Below, one piece after another: positions 16,993 through 26,136 of a stretch of DNA of 49,920 bases. The stretch's first letter is position 1. Every line of letters starts with the position of its first letter. This stretch comes from Candidatus Merdivivens pullicola. GTDB lineage: Bacteria > Bacteroidota > Bacteroidia > Bacteroidales > UBA932. The notes under the pieces are model-generated. The model saw nothing but the letters and a program-made list of their open reading frames with translations, ran no database searches and was not told where the DNA came from. A program made the position numbers and the translations under genes. The stretch lies in NCBI GenBank assembly GCA_017694945.1, contig JADIMA010000034.1, forward strand, positions 1 through 49,920. Direction: 5' to 3'.

Positions 16993-19310
16993 TTATTATT
17001 TTCATCACTAAACGAATACGGGGCATTTTCCGGAGACGTTCCGCGGAGAGTATCGGGCTCGTCCGACATTTCAAAACTGATTTCCGCTCCTGAAACGAGG
17101 TCGGCATGTTTCAGGAAATTGTCACCGTATTCCCGCCCGTTCAGAAGCATTTTTGAAATGTACCTCCTTTCACGGGCATTGTTTTCAGCATCTATCACTA
17201 TACTGTTTCCGTTTTCAAGAACTATTACAGACTTTTTAAACAACGGCGAACCCAGCACGTACTCGTCGGAAGCCGGACATACAGGATAAAAACCGAGGGC
17301 CGACAGCACATACCATGCCGAAGTCTGTCCGTTGTCCTCATCGCCGCAATAACCGTCAGGGGCGGAAGAATAAAGCCTGTCCATGACTTCACGCGCCCAA
17401 TATTGAGCCTTCCACGGCTGCCCGGCATAATCGTAGAGATAAATCACATGCTGGGCCGGCTGGTTGCCATGCGCATAGTTGCCCATGTCGGCCACCTGCA
17501 TCTCAGTGATTTCATGTATCCGCACCCCATAATAACTGTCATCATATACAGGAGGCACGACAAACAGCGAATCAAGCATCTGCGCAAACTCTTCACGGCC
17601 CCCCATCAGTTCCATGAGCCCCCCTATATCATGGAAAACAGACCATGTGTAATGCCATGCGTTGCCTTCCGTATAGGCATCGCCCCATTTATACGGGCTG
17701 AAAGGCTCTACGAAGTCTCCCCCGGCATTTTTCGCCCTCATTAATTTCGTAGCAGGATCGAAGAGATTCCTGTAATTCAAAGCCCCTTCGCGGAACCGTG
17801 ACAATTCCGACTCGGGACGTCCCAAAGCAAGCCCGGCCTGCAATATGCACCAGTCTGCATAGGAATACTCCAAGGTACGGGCTACGTTTTCATTGATGCC
17901 CTCCCCGTAAGGGACATAACCGAGCGAATCATAATATTCATGCCCGAGCCTTCCCGTGGAAGACACCTCCGGATGCACATGCGAAGCATCATAAAGCAAA
18001 GCCTGATAAAGGACATCCCGGTCTTCCGAACCGACATCCTTGACCATTGCATCCGCCACGACCGAGGCGGAATTATTGCCTATCATGCAGCCGCGATGCC
18101 CGGGGCTTGCCCATTCCGGAAGAAAGCCGCTCTGCCTGAATGCATTGGCAAGGCCGGCCTGAATTTCGGCATTTACAGACGGATAAACCAGATTCAGAAG
18201 AGGGAACAAAGCCCTGAACGTATCCCAGAAATCGGTATCGGTATATAGATATCCGTCATGGATCTTTCCGTCATAAGGGCTGTAATGGACAGGACTGCCA
18301 TTTTCATCTATTTCATAGAACTTCCTCGGGAATAACAGAGAGCGGTAAAGGCACGAATAAAATGTCCTGTACTGTTCTTCCGTACCGCCTCCCACGCGGA
18401 TTCTCGAAAGCACGTCCCTCCAGCGGGCGGCAGCGGCAGACTTCACCGCATCGAAACCTCCGTCCCCCAGTTCTTCAAGATTCAGGGCAGCCTGTTCCAA
18501 TGAGATGAACGAAGAAGCCGTCCGCAGCAGAACATTGTCGCCTTCATTCGTAACGAAACCGGCGACAGCGAGCATGTGGTTTCCGCGGGCCTCTTTTCCG
18601 TCTATCCTCCTGTCTCCGTCATATACGGATACCGTATCAAAAGGAACCGACGACTTTACGATGAACCAGTTACGGAAATTTTCCGGGACGCCTCCGCTGT
18701 TTTTCGTCGTATAACCGACAATGGTTTTCATATCATCCAGCACTTTTATATACGAACCGCCGTCAAAGGCATCCACGACAAAACCCGAAGAACTGCTGCC
18801 CGGATAAATGAAGCGGAACATCGCAGCCCTTTCCGTCGGGGCTATTTCGGCCGTCACATCTTGATCCGCAAGATAAACCTTGTAATAATACGGGCGGGCT
18901 TCTTCTGTTTTATGCGAAAACCAACTCGCCCTGTCGTCTTCCGTGAATCCTGAACGGTCTTTTAAAGGCATTATGGAAAACTGTCCGTAATCGTTTATCC
19001 ACGGCGAAGGCTGATGGGTCTGCTTGAAGCCACGGATAAGGTGCGCGTCATATCTGTAAGTCCAGCCGTCCCCCATCCTGCCTGTCTGAGGAGTCCAGAA
19101 GTTCATTCCCCACGGAAGCGCTACGGCGGGATACGTGTTCCCTGTGGAAAACGCATATTCCGAAAGCGTACCTGCAAGGGTAGTCACATACTGTTCCGGA
19201 GCGGACACAAGTTGTACCGACGAAGTCTTCGAATATGAACCGAAAAGAATCGCAAACGCCGCGATAATGCACACCGAAGAAAATGCGAATATGAGTATCA
19301 GCCGTCTCAT
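16989..19310 (-). CDS. GH92 family alpha-mannosidase
   Basis: 773 residues with an N-terminal hydrophobic segment (residues 4-25, uncleaved anchor or signal peptide). GH92 landmarks: YVTTLAGTLSEYAFSTGNTYPAVALPWGM at the N-terminus, FWDTFRALFPLLNLVYP, the catalytic-acid motif EGNAWHYTWSVFHD, YAHGNQPAQHVIYLY, and the general-base motif CGDEDNGQTSAWYVLSALGFYPV. The family removes terminal alpha-mannose by inversion in a Ca2+-dependent way, in the periplasm or at the cell surface. It starts 5 nt after the broken GH125 reading frame and overlaps the ROK kinase start by 4 nt, so it is in the same operon. The linkage preference is not predictable here. Confidence 0.93.
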   Translation of the reverse strand: MRRLILIFAFSSVCIIAAFAILFGSYSKTSSVQLVSAPEQYVTTLAGTLSEYAFSTGNTYPAVALPWGMNFWTPQTGRMGDGWTYRYDAHLIRGFKQTHQPSPWINDYGQFSIMPLKDRSGFTEDDRASWFSHKTEEARPYYYKVYLADQDVTAEIAPTERAAMFRFIYPGSSSSGFVVDAFDGGSYIKVLDDMKTIVGYTTKNSGGVPENFRNWFIVKSSVPFDTVSVYDGDRRIDGKEARGNHMLAVAGFVTNEGDNVLLRTASSFISLEQAALNLEELGDGGFDAVKSAAAARWRDVLSRIRVGGGTEEQYRTFYSCLYRSLLFPRKFYEIDENGSPVHYSPYDGKIHDGYLYTDTDFWDTFRALFPLLNLVYPSVNAEIQAGLANAFRQSGFLPEWASPGHRGCMIGNNSASVVADAMVKDVGSEDRDVLYQALLYDASHVHPEVSSTGRLGHEYYDSLGYVPYGEGINENVARTLEYSYADWCILQAGLALGRPESELSRFREGALNYRNLFDPATKLMRAKNAGGDFVEPFSPYKWGDAYTEGNAWHYTWSVFHDIGGLMELMGGREEFAQMLDSLFVVPPVYDDSYYGVRIHEITEMQVADMGNYAHGNQPAQHVIYLYDYAGQPWKAQYWAREVMDRLYSSAPDGYCGDEDNGQTSAWYVLSALGFYPVCPASDEYVLGSPLFKKSVIVLENGNSIVIDAENNARERRYISKMLLNGREYGDNFLKHADLVSGAEISFEMSDEPDTLRGTSPENAPYSFSDENNK

Positions 19311-19315
19311 AACAG

Positions 19316-19603
19316 TTATTTTATCGAATTCAACAAATCAATTTTACCCTCATTTACCAGTTTCAGCACCAGTTCGCCGAACAGGCCGTTCTGCCACGCG
19401 AACCATTCGCGCGTGAAAACCGAAGCGTCGTCCTTGTGGAAAGATTCATGAATGAAGCCGGTTCCGGCATCTGTCGTCATGAGCATCCTGATGCAGTCTG
19501 CGATTTCCGCATCGTCTGTCGAAGTAAACGCCCTCATCATGATGCTCATCGGCCATATCACCTCCGCCCCTATGTGAGGACTGCCTATCCCCCCTCCCCG
19601 CAA
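19316..19603 (-). pseudogene. C-terminal fragment of frameshifted GH125 domain
   Basis: This frame encodes the end of a GH125 (exo-alpha-1,6-mannosidase) domain: GIGSPHIGAEVIWPMSIMMRAFTS, then DAGTGFIHESFHKDD and the closing WFAWQNGLFGELVLKL. It continues directly from the fragment ending at 19585, in a different frame. The shift falls on a run of six G (minus strand, 19589-19594): one more or two fewer G would rejoin the frames. It has no credible start of its own, so it is a broken piece of the gene starting at 22871, unless the shift is a sequencing error or a slippery tract. Confidence 0.8.
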
Positions 19604-20061
19604 AGTCCTTTGAAAAAATACGGGTTGTATTCGCTCAAAACGAAACGGCGCGTGTTTTCATATATGGGATTGTCCCTTTCGACATCGCCCAGATATGCCA
19701 TAGAAAGCAGAGAAGGCACATTGGCGTCATCCATCATGTATTTGTTGCCGAATCCATCAACCTCAAAAGCGAAAATCCGTCCGAAAACAGGATGATCGGC
19801 TACAGCATGTCTGTAGAGGGCCTCTTCCACCTCGTCGGCCAGAGCGGCGCACTCGCGTGCAAGCGCCGTTTCACCGTTCACGGTCTCAAGTATCTCCGCA
19901 GCCTTCCTTAAAGACGATACAGCCATGAAATTCGACGGGACAAGGAACTCGAATGTCGTGGCATCGTCGGACGGGCGGAAAGCGGATGCGATAAGCCCTG
20001 TCGGTTTTACCGGATTCCCGCGGCCTACCACGCACTTGGTATCCAGTTGCCTGTCGGTCAC
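19585..20061 (-). pseudogene. Middle fragment of frameshifted GH125 domain
   Basis: This frame carries the central GH125 segment: VTDRQLDTKCVVGRGNPVKPTGLIASAFRPSDDATTFEF (read in parts), VPSNFMAVSSL, FAFEVDGFGNKYMMDDANVPSLL and YFFKGLCGEG. The homology begins slightly upstream, at SYAFLRV near 20079, before the first formal start codon. It therefore joins the upstream frame through a shift at about 20074-20084, equivalent to loss of one base. The fragment ends at a stop created by the second shift at the G6 tract. The active-site region is split between fragments, so no functional GH125 enzyme is expected from the sequence as read. Confidence 0.8.
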
Positions 20062-22871
20062 CCTGAGGAAGGCATAACTTCCGTGCCGTGCATGCGCTGC
20101 TGCTCACGTAGTACCGCAAGCATGTCCTTTACGGCCAGAAGCCACTTTTCACCGAAAACCGAGGTGTCTCCGCAGGTTTTCCAATATCCGTAAGCCAGTC
20201 TTACCGGATAGCAATAGGAATCTATTTCCCACTTTCTTTCAAAGACTTCCGGCTTCCGTGCGAACACATCGGCAGCATTTCCCGCACCGGTCGCCCCGTG
20301 ATTGAACGCATTGGCATAGGGATCGGTATGTATGAGGGAGAACTGCCTGTTTATCACGCCGGCTATCATTTTCCTAAGCCTGTCGTCCTTGTTGATATAC
20401 GGAAGATAAGGCCACACCTGAGCCCCCGAGTCCCGAAGCCACATTGCAGGGATATCGCCGGTATATACGAAAGTATCCGGGTTTCCGTCCCCGTCTTCAT
20501 CATAATGCACCGTGGTATCCAAGGTGTTCGGAAAACAATTGGCAAACATCCATGCAAGGCGCGGATTGTCGAGCATGCCTGTGATGCGCTCGATTTCGTC
20601 CTCTATCGCTTCTGAAACAAAAAGCCTTGCCTGAGGTTCCGGACGCCTTGAGACATATTCATCAGGTTCGTCGGGGCAATACCACAGCACAGGCTGCTCT
20701 CCCATTTCAAACTCAAGCACGCCGCCTGCCGCAATATCGCTGAAATCCACATAAGGCTTTGTATAAACGGCACCGTTCAGTTTCACACCCGCAATATATC
20801 TTGCAGCATCGCTGTTCCCATGCGCCACTACCGAGAACACCCCTCCTTCAACCTTTATGTCGGCCCTGTCGAACAACGGAGTCCCGAAATAATACCGTCC
20901 TCCGGCCGGTTCGCTCTGATAAAATCCGAGGGATGAAAGCACATACCAGGCGGACATCTGCCCTACATCCTCATTGCCGGAAAGTCCGTCCGGCTCATCA
21001 TGATAAAGACTGTCAAGCACATAACGTATCTTGTCAGCGGCCTTCCACGGCTGGCCGGCCATCGTATAAAGATATAGCACGTGGTGGCTCGGTTCATTCC
21101 CGTGGGCATACTGTCCAATCATACCGGAAATGTCAGGAGAACTGTCCTCCCCGGTAATCCGGGAATCCACGGTAAAAAGCGAATCGAGTTTGTTGAAAAA
21201 CGCCTCTTTCGAACCGAAGCAGTCTATCAGACCGTCCAGATCATGAGGCACGAGCCATGTATATTGCCATGCATTTCCTTCGCAATAATCGTCATTGCGG
21301 TGCGAAGAAGAGTACGGGTCGAAAGGAGTCCGGAAGTTCCCGTCGCTGTCCTTGCCCCGGACAAAGCCGGTGGAAGCGTCGAAATAATTCCTGTAGGAAC
21401 GGCTTCTCTCCATGAAATATTCATAATCATCGTCTTTCCCGAGAGACTTCGCCACCTGGGCGACCGCCCAGTCGGCTATCGCATATTCCATGTCATAAGC
21501 GATCGATTCGCGCATCCTGTCAGAAGGGATGTAACCGTATTCCATCCTGAACTGCTGTCCCCGGTCGGCGACCATCGCCGAGTTCACAAGCGACTCGTAG
21601 GCAAGGGCCTTGTCAAAACCGTCAAAACCTTTCAGTATCGCATCCGCCACCACGGGAATGCCGGGATTGCCCACCATGCAGTTGGTCTCGCAGCCCATCA
21701 GATGCCAGACGGGGAGTTTTCCCTGCTGCCTGTATATTGCGAGCATCGTATTTACAATGTCCGACATCTTTTCCGGATGTATGATGGTCATAAGCGGATG
21801 TGCCGCCCGGTAAGTGTCCCACAATGAAAAGGTAGTATGATTCACGAAACCTTCGCCCTTGTGGATTTCATGATCCGCCCCGTAATAACTGCCGTCCGCA
21901 TCGCAGAATATCGAAGGCGCAATCATCGTATGGTACAAGGCGGTATAGAAAATCCTCTTGCGGCTCTCATCGGAAGTCTTGACTGTTATCTTTGAAAGTT
22001 CCCTGTTCCATGCCTGATCAGCGGCGGAAGCCACGGCATCGAAGTCCCAGCCCGGGAGTTCGGCCCGCATATTGGCCATCGCCCCCTCTTCGCTGACAGG
22101 AGAAAGAGCGACCTTCAGCAGCACCTTCTCCCCTGCCGCCGTCTTGAATGAAAACCTTGCGTACATTCCGTCCCCGGTTATTTCGCAGTCATCAAAAGGC
22201 TTGGAAAATTCGGCATAGAAATAGACTCTCTGGTCACTCGCCCATCCGGAAGAATAGCGGTATCCGGACACCGCCGAATCGCCGATGACATTAAAACGGC
22301 AATCCACCGTACTGTCCCAGCAACCTCCGTTCTCAAGGTCGAAGACCAGAGCCGCGCTGTCGCTGGCCGGAAAAGTATATCGGTGCATCCCCACCCGGGC
22401 CGTAGCCGTCATTTCGGCTTCCACGCCATAGCGCACAAGCGGCACGGAATAATACCCGGGCCTGGCCACTTCGCGTGAACGGTCGGCATACGACCACAGC
22501 CCCGAACCGGGCTTGTCCTCGCTGCCGCGGGCATATACCACCGCACCCGTGACAGGCATCACTGTAATATCGAAGAGGTCGCCTATGCCGGTACCGCTCA
22601 GATGGGTATGCGAAAAGCCTATTACGGTGGAATCGCTTTCATGATAGCCGGAAGTCCAGTCCCATTCCTGCGGAATGCTTGTAGGCCCGAGTTGCACCAT
22701 GCCGAACGGCACATTAGCCCCGACAAACACATGCCCGTGCCCCCCGCTGCCTATCAAAGGATCCACATACGAAGTAAAAACCTGTCCCTCACTATTACAA
22801 GAAGGAGAACAACATACGGCCGCCAATGCAATGAAGGGAGCAGCGGCCAGGATTTTCAAACTATTTCTCAT
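20058..22871 (-). CDS. GH92 alpha-mannosidase fused to the N-terminal part of a GH125 domain
   Basis: 937 residues as read. A signal sequence (MRNSLKILAAAPFIALAAVCC) is followed by a complete GH92 module at about 30-735: YVDPLIGSGGHGHVFVGANVPFGM, FSLWDTYRAAHPLMTIIHP, catalytic-acid motif EGNAWQYTWLVPHD, YAHGNEPSHHVLYLY, and GNEDVGQMSAWYVLSSLGFY. From about 745 a GH125 domain begins (LAWMFANCFPNTLDTTV, YTGDIPAMWLRDSGAQVWPYL) and is cut off by a frameshift near 20080. Without the two shifts the protein would be about 1,185 residues, an alpha-1,2 plus alpha-1,6 mannosidase fusion. The GH92 half may still work. It overlaps the upstream GH92 stop by 11 nt. Confidence 0.88.
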   Translation of the reverse strand: MRNSLKILAAAPFIALAAVCCSPSCNSEGQVFTSYVDPLIGSGGHGHVFVGANVPFGMVQLGPTSIPQEWDWTSGYHESDSTVIGFSHTHLSGTGIGDLFDITVMPVTGAVVYARGSEDKPGSGLWSYADRSREVARPGYYSVPLVRYGVEAEMTATARVGMHRYTFPASDSAALVFDLENGGCWDSTVDCRFNVIGDSAVSGYRYSSGWASDQRVYFYAEFSKPFDDCEITGDGMYARFSFKTAAGEKVLLKVALSPVSEEGAMANMRAELPGWDFDAVASAADQAWNRELSKITVKTSDESRKRIFYTALYHTMIAPSIFCDADGSYYGADHEIHKGEGFVNHTTFSLWDTYRAAHPLMTIIHPEKMSDIVNTMLAIYRQQGKLPVWHLMGCETNCMVGNPGIPVVADAILKGFDGFDKALAYESLVNSAMVADRGQQFRMEYGYIPSDRMRESIAYDMEYAIADWAVAQVAKSLGKDDDYEYFMERSRSYRNYFDASTGFVRGKDSDGNFRTPFDPYSSSHRNDDYCEGNAWQYTWLVPHDLDGLIDCFGSKEAFFNKLDSLFTVDSRITGEDSSPDISGMIGQYAHGNEPSHHVLYLYTMAGQPWKAADKIRYVLDSLYHDEPDGLSGNEDVGQMSAWYVLSSLGFYQSEPAGGRYYFGTPLFDRADIKVEGGVFSVVAHGNSDAARYIAGVKLNGAVYTKPYVDFSDIAAGGVLEFEMGEQPVLWYCPDEPDEYVSRRPEPQARLFVSEAIEDEIERITGMLDNPRLAWMFANCFPNTLDTTVHYDEDGDGNPDTFVYTGDIPAMWLRDSGAQVWPYLPYINKDDRLRKMIAGVINRQFSLIHTDPYANAFNHGATGAGNAADVFARKPEVFERKWEIDSYCYPVRLAYGYWKTCGDTSVFGEKWLLAVKDMLAVLREQQRMHGTEVMPSSG

Positions 22872-25137
22872 CTGTCAATTTTAAAACAAGACGCCCTCCA
22901 CCGAGAAGTTCACCGTGACTTATCCTGAAGCCCTTGAACTTTTTTCCACCCGAATAAACGGCATCGATATATTTTCCTGAAGTACCCGGAGCCTTCTCTA
23001 TCACCAGTTTGTCCGTACCATGGAAAGCAGGATCAAGGGTTATCTCCACCTTGTCGAAAACCGGGGTCGTAATGACATAGAACGGTTCTCCCGGACAGTC
23101 AGGATAAAACCCCATCATCGAGAACACCGCCCAGGCGGACATCGCCCCTGTGTCATCGTTTCCGGGTATCCCGTCGGGCGCATCCTTGTAATGCGCGGCT
23201 ATGAGTTCCTGCACCAGTTCCTGCGTACGCCACTCTTCTCCTTTGAAATAACTGAAAAGATAAGGATAGGCTATGTCCGGTTCATTCGCCGGATCATAAA
23301 GGCCTGCATCAAAAACCATCTGCAATTTTTCCACAAAAGCCCGCCTGCCGCCCATCAGTTTTGCAAGCCCTTCTATGTCATGCGGCACATAAAAAGTATA
23401 ATTCCAGGCACTGCCTTCATGAAAACCGGGGGCCGTCTCGAAATTCTCACCCTGCCCGGGATCAAAGGGGGCGTAAAACGACCCGTCCTGGTTCAATGGC
23501 CGCAAAGTACCGTATTCCGGACAATAGTAATGCCTGTAGCCCATTGAATGCTTTCTGAACTCGGCGGCATCTTCCTCATACCCGAGAGAATCGGCCAGAA
23601 TCGAGAGCGCATTATCCGCCACATAATATTCCAGGGCATGCGACACGGAAACATCGCCTGCAAGATCCTGCTCGTACACCCCGAGGGGCACATAGCCTTT
23701 TTCAAGATAAGGGTCGATATCGCGGCGCATGACATTTTCACTTCCAGGAGAAAGTGCGCTGCGGCGCATTGCCCTGTAAGCCGCCTGCACATCGAAATCC
23801 CTGAGCCCCTTGAGCCATGTGTCGGTTATGACAGGGATGGCCGGGTCCCCCTCCATTGTGAAAGTTTCCCTGCCGTACAGTTCCCAGCGCGGCATCCACC
23901 CCCACTCCTGCGACATGGCAGTCATGGAGCGCACCATTTCGGTCTGCCTTGCCGGATATACCAAAGTCAGCAACTGGTGTACATTCCGGTACGTATCCCA
24001 CAGGGAGAATACCGTGTATCTTTCACGACCCATGTCGAGTTTCCCCACGCCGGAAGACTCCATCAGAGGATATTCGCCGTTCACATCGTTCAGTATGTTG
24101 GGATGAATCAGAGCATGATACAGCGCCGTATAGAAAACGCGCTTCTGCTCCGCCGTACCGCCGTAAACCTTTATTTTAGACAGGTCGTCGCGCCACCTGC
24201 CCTCCGCCTCCGCCCTTACGGAGTCAAAATCGAATCCTTGCTGCTCTGCATCAAGATTTTCCCTCGCATTTTCCATGCTTACGAACGAAACCCCCACCTG
24301 AACCTGTACGGCTTCGCCCTCGTCCAGACCGTCGAAACTGAAATAGCAGCCGATATCGTCTCCGGCAATATCACGGCCGTAGTCCGTATATAACTTGTAC
24401 TTCCCATTATCCGGAGTCCACGCCGCCTCGACACCTGTCATAGGTCTCTGCTTCTTCCAGAACCCTGTTTCGGACGGCGTGCGATCGACCCTGACGACAA
24501 AATATATCGGAAAAACCTTCTGGGGATTGTAACAGAATGTCCCCAGAAGTTTCATTCCTTCCACTTCGGTATCGCTCACCCTTCTCAAATAAGCCCCTGA
24601 CTCATTTGTAAGGCCTTCGCCGAGATTCACCAGGATATTCCCCCTGCCTTCCGGGAAAATATACCTCTCCGCCGAAGTCCGCCGAGTTGCGGTGACTTCA
24701 GCCTTGATGCCGTATCGCAACAGATTGACGGAATAATATCCGGGCGACGCGCACTCGGAGTCGTATTCCGAACCGTACAGCGTAAAATCCGGCACCACTT
24801 CACCTGTAGTAGGCATCACCAATACCGAACCCAGGTCGGGACACCCGACCCCGCTCAGATTCACATGGGAAAAACCGGTGAAATATTTGTTGGTAAAATC
24901 ATAAGGCGTTGACCACCAACGGGAATCCTTGTCATATCTGTTCAGTTCCGACCCCATTACATTAAACGGCGAAACCGACATCATCCCGTTCGGCACAAGA
25001 GCCCCGGGATTGGTAGCCCCGTAATTCGACGTACCTATGAATGGGTTCACGTATTCAAGCACATCCTGTGCAGAAGCCCTCCCCCGCACGCTGAGAGACA
25101 GGCATATCACTATTATGAAAATGTATCTTAATCGCAT
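22861..25137 (-). CDS. GH92 family alpha-mannosidase, first gene of the mannoside operon
   Basis: About 758 residues from ATG 25137, with signal peptide MRLRYIFIIVICLSLSVRGRASA (then QDV). A TTG two codons upstream (25143) is less likely. GH92 motifs: YVNPFIGTSNYGATNPGALVPNGM, FSLWDTYRNVHQLLTLVYP, catalytic-acid motif EGSAWNYTFYVPHD, and GNDDTGAMSAWAVFSMMGFYPDCPG. The GNDD/GAMSAW variant differs from GNED/GQMSAW in the next gene, so the two probably differ in linkage or substrate preference. The predicted promoter ends only 4 nt before the ATG, so the mRNA may be leaderless. Confidence 0.93.
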   Translation of the reverse strand: MRLRYIFIIVICLSLSVRGRASAQDVLEYVNPFIGTSNYGATNPGALVPNGMMSVSPFNVMGSELNRYDKDSRWWSTPYDFTNKYFTGFSHVNLSGVGCPDLGSVLVMPTTGEVVPDFTLYGSEYDSECASPGYYSVNLLRYGIKAEVTATRRTSAERYIFPEGRGNILVNLGEGLTNESGAYLRRVSDTEVEGMKLLGTFCYNPQKVFPIYFVVRVDRTPSETGFWKKQRPMTGVEAAWTPDNGKYKLYTDYGRDIAGDDIGCYFSFDGLDEGEAVQVQVGVSFVSMENARENLDAEQQGFDFDSVRAEAEGRWRDDLSKIKVYGGTAEQKRVFYTALYHALIHPNILNDVNGEYPLMESSGVGKLDMGRERYTVFSLWDTYRNVHQLLTLVYPARQTEMVRSMTAMSQEWGWMPRWELYGRETFTMEGDPAIPVITDTWLKGLRDFDVQAAYRAMRRSALSPGSENVMRRDIDPYLEKGYVPLGVYEQDLAGDVSVSHALEYYVADNALSILADSLGYEEDAAEFRKHSMGYRHYYCPEYGTLRPLNQDGSFYAPFDPGQGENFETAPGFHEGSAWNYTFYVPHDIEGLAKLMGGRRAFVEKLQMVFDAGLYDPANEPDIAYPYLFSYFKGEEWRTQELVQELIAAHYKDAPDGIPGNDDTGAMSAWAVFSMMGFYPDCPGEPFYVITTPVFDKVEITLDPAFHGTDKLVIEKAPGTSGKYIDAVYSGGKKFKGFRISHGELLGGGRLVLKLTDEK

Positions 25138-25140
25138 GTG

Positions 25141-25186
25141 CAAATATACGCAGAAGCCGAGAGCAATGCAAATTCATTTGCATTGC
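25141..25186 (-). promoter_or_regulatory. Promoter with overlapping perfect inverted-repeat operator, GH92 operon
   Basis: On the minus strand a -7 element TATATTTG (25148-25141) lies 20 nt downstream of TTTG (25172-25169). GCAATGCAAAT (25163-25173) and ATTTGCATTGC (25176-25186) form a perfect 11-bp inverted repeat with a 2-nt centre that covers the -33 element. An operator for a dimeric regulator is the simplest reading. No matching regulator gene lies beside it in the window. Confidence 0.7.
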
Positions 25187-25219
25187 CATGTCTCGTCCGG
25201 AGGAACCGGGGGGGGGCCT

Positions 25220-25283
25220 CATGGCCGCGAGGGGCGGAGGCCTCGAGCGCACAGGCGTGCTTTCTGATCGTAAAAAGCACGGC
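25220..25283 (-). repeat. Dispersed palindromic repeat, copy A
   Basis: The 30-nt core at 25254-25283 begins GGCGTGCTTTCTG and ends GCACGGC, forming a stem of GGCGTGC-type arms. Read on the minus strand, core plus flank (including GCGCTCGAGGCC) aligns over about 47 nt with copy D at 33465-33515, with about nine mismatches counted by eye. Confidence 0.65.
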
Positions 25284-25315
25284 TACCCCTCCCAGAATGC
25301 ACTACGGAACACATT

Positions 25316-25345
25316 GGCGTGCTTTCTGGCCGGAGAAGGCACGCC
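25316..25345 (-). repeat. Dispersed palindromic repeat, copy B
   Basis: A 30-nt hairpin with perfect outer arms GGCGTGC/GCACGCC and further inner pairing (TTCT with AGAA). Its reverse complement matches the core at 33465-33494 at 28 of 30 positions. A T-run follows on the plus strand, so it could also act as a plus-strand terminator, although no plus-strand gene ends here. Confidence 0.7.
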
Positions 25346-25489
25346 TCTTATTTTTTTTTAAAATTAAACTTTCCTTTTCAGCAAAAAGCACGCAAAAGTA
25401 AGTCATTCCCATATATCTTTTACAGCATAGTTACAATTGTAATATTTTTTAATATTTTCGTAACATTTCACACTCCCACTGCACCGGCA

Positions 25490-26092
25490 TTATTCCTCGT
25501 CCGACGACTTTCCGGTCATGTCCTCATAGGGGCTGAATTGTCCGGACTGTTCTTCATCCTCTTTCATTGCAGCTCTTATCCTCATAGTTGCCAGCAGAGT
25601 AGATATGCCGTAAACCAATACGGCCGCCCCGACAAATATCATGATGACTTCTCCGGATCTGAACGGATTGATGATCATTACAAGACCGGCGGCAGCGGAA
25701 ATTCCCGAAAGTATGAAATCATACAACGGCACATGTATGACCTTGCGCACGGTGAACAGAGAGAAGAACTGGTACAAGCCGAAGATCAGAAGCAGGATGC
25801 CGAGAAGGAATACGATAACCTTTACAAAATAATCCGGCCTGTTGAGTATGAGTATTCCCACCACGGTGGTAATGGATGCACTTACCAGAGAGGCCACGAT
25901 AGTCCTCATGCCCCTCATATAAAATGCAGTGACGATGGACACGACACCAATCAGCAGGATGAAAGCTCCTACGATGTATCCTATCATGTTTGAAGAATGC
26001 CCCGGCCATACCACAAGCAACAGCCCGAGCAGGATGGCGATGGCGGCACGTATGTAACCGCTGGAAGAATGCCTGTAACCGAAGATTAACAT
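25490..26092 (-). CDS. HdeD/DUF308-like integral membrane protein
   Basis: 200 residues with about six hydrophobic segments from residue 12 to 170 (for example AAIAILLGLLLVVWPG, MIGYIVGAFILLIGVVSIVTAF, VIVFLLGILLLIFGLYQFF, IMIFVGAAVLVYGISTLLA) and an acidic, hydrophilic C-terminus (EDEEQSGQFSPYEDM). The repeated pairs of helices with short loops containing 'R-P-D' or 'P-F' are typical of the HdeD/DUF308 family, whose biochemical role is unclear (acid stress in E. coli). It follows manB's side of the cluster by 44 nt, in the same direction as manB, def and ruvX. Confidence 0.75.
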   Translation of the reverse strand: MLIFGYRHSSSGYIRAAIAILLGLLLVVWPGHSSNMIGYIVGAFILLIGVVSIVTAFYMRGMRTIVASLVSASITTVVGILILNRPDYFVKVIVFLLGILLLIFGLYQFFSLFTVRKVIHVPLYDFILSGISAAAGLVMIINPFRSGEVIMIFVGAAVLVYGISTLLATMRIRAAMKEDEEQSGQFSPYEDMTGKSSDEE

Positions 26093-26136
26093 AGTACTAT
26101 AAGATTTAAGTCAGTATAAATAATGGATTGCATGTA

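Larger units (their letters stand above)
25144..25489. other. Non-coding gap upstream of the GH92 operon
   Basis: 346 nt without a credible gene. It holds the GH92 promoter/operator, a run of nine G (25208-25216), two copies of a dispersed palindromic repeat (25254-25283 and 25316-25345), a run of nine T after the second copy (25351-25359), and the 12-bp palindrome TTACAATTGTAA (25431-25442) near the end of the HdeD-like gene. No RNA family was recognised. Confidence 0.7.

Noticed and set aside
21081-24393. Long plus-strand open frames opposite the GH92 genes (for example 21081-21827 and 23548-24393)
   Set aside because: They lack family similarity and sit antisense to clear GH92 coding sequence; they are by-products of GC-rich third positions.
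14943-25186. Calling the mannosidase operon a canonical polysaccharide utilisation locus
   Set aside because: No SusC/SusD pair or hybrid two-component sensor is present in the window.
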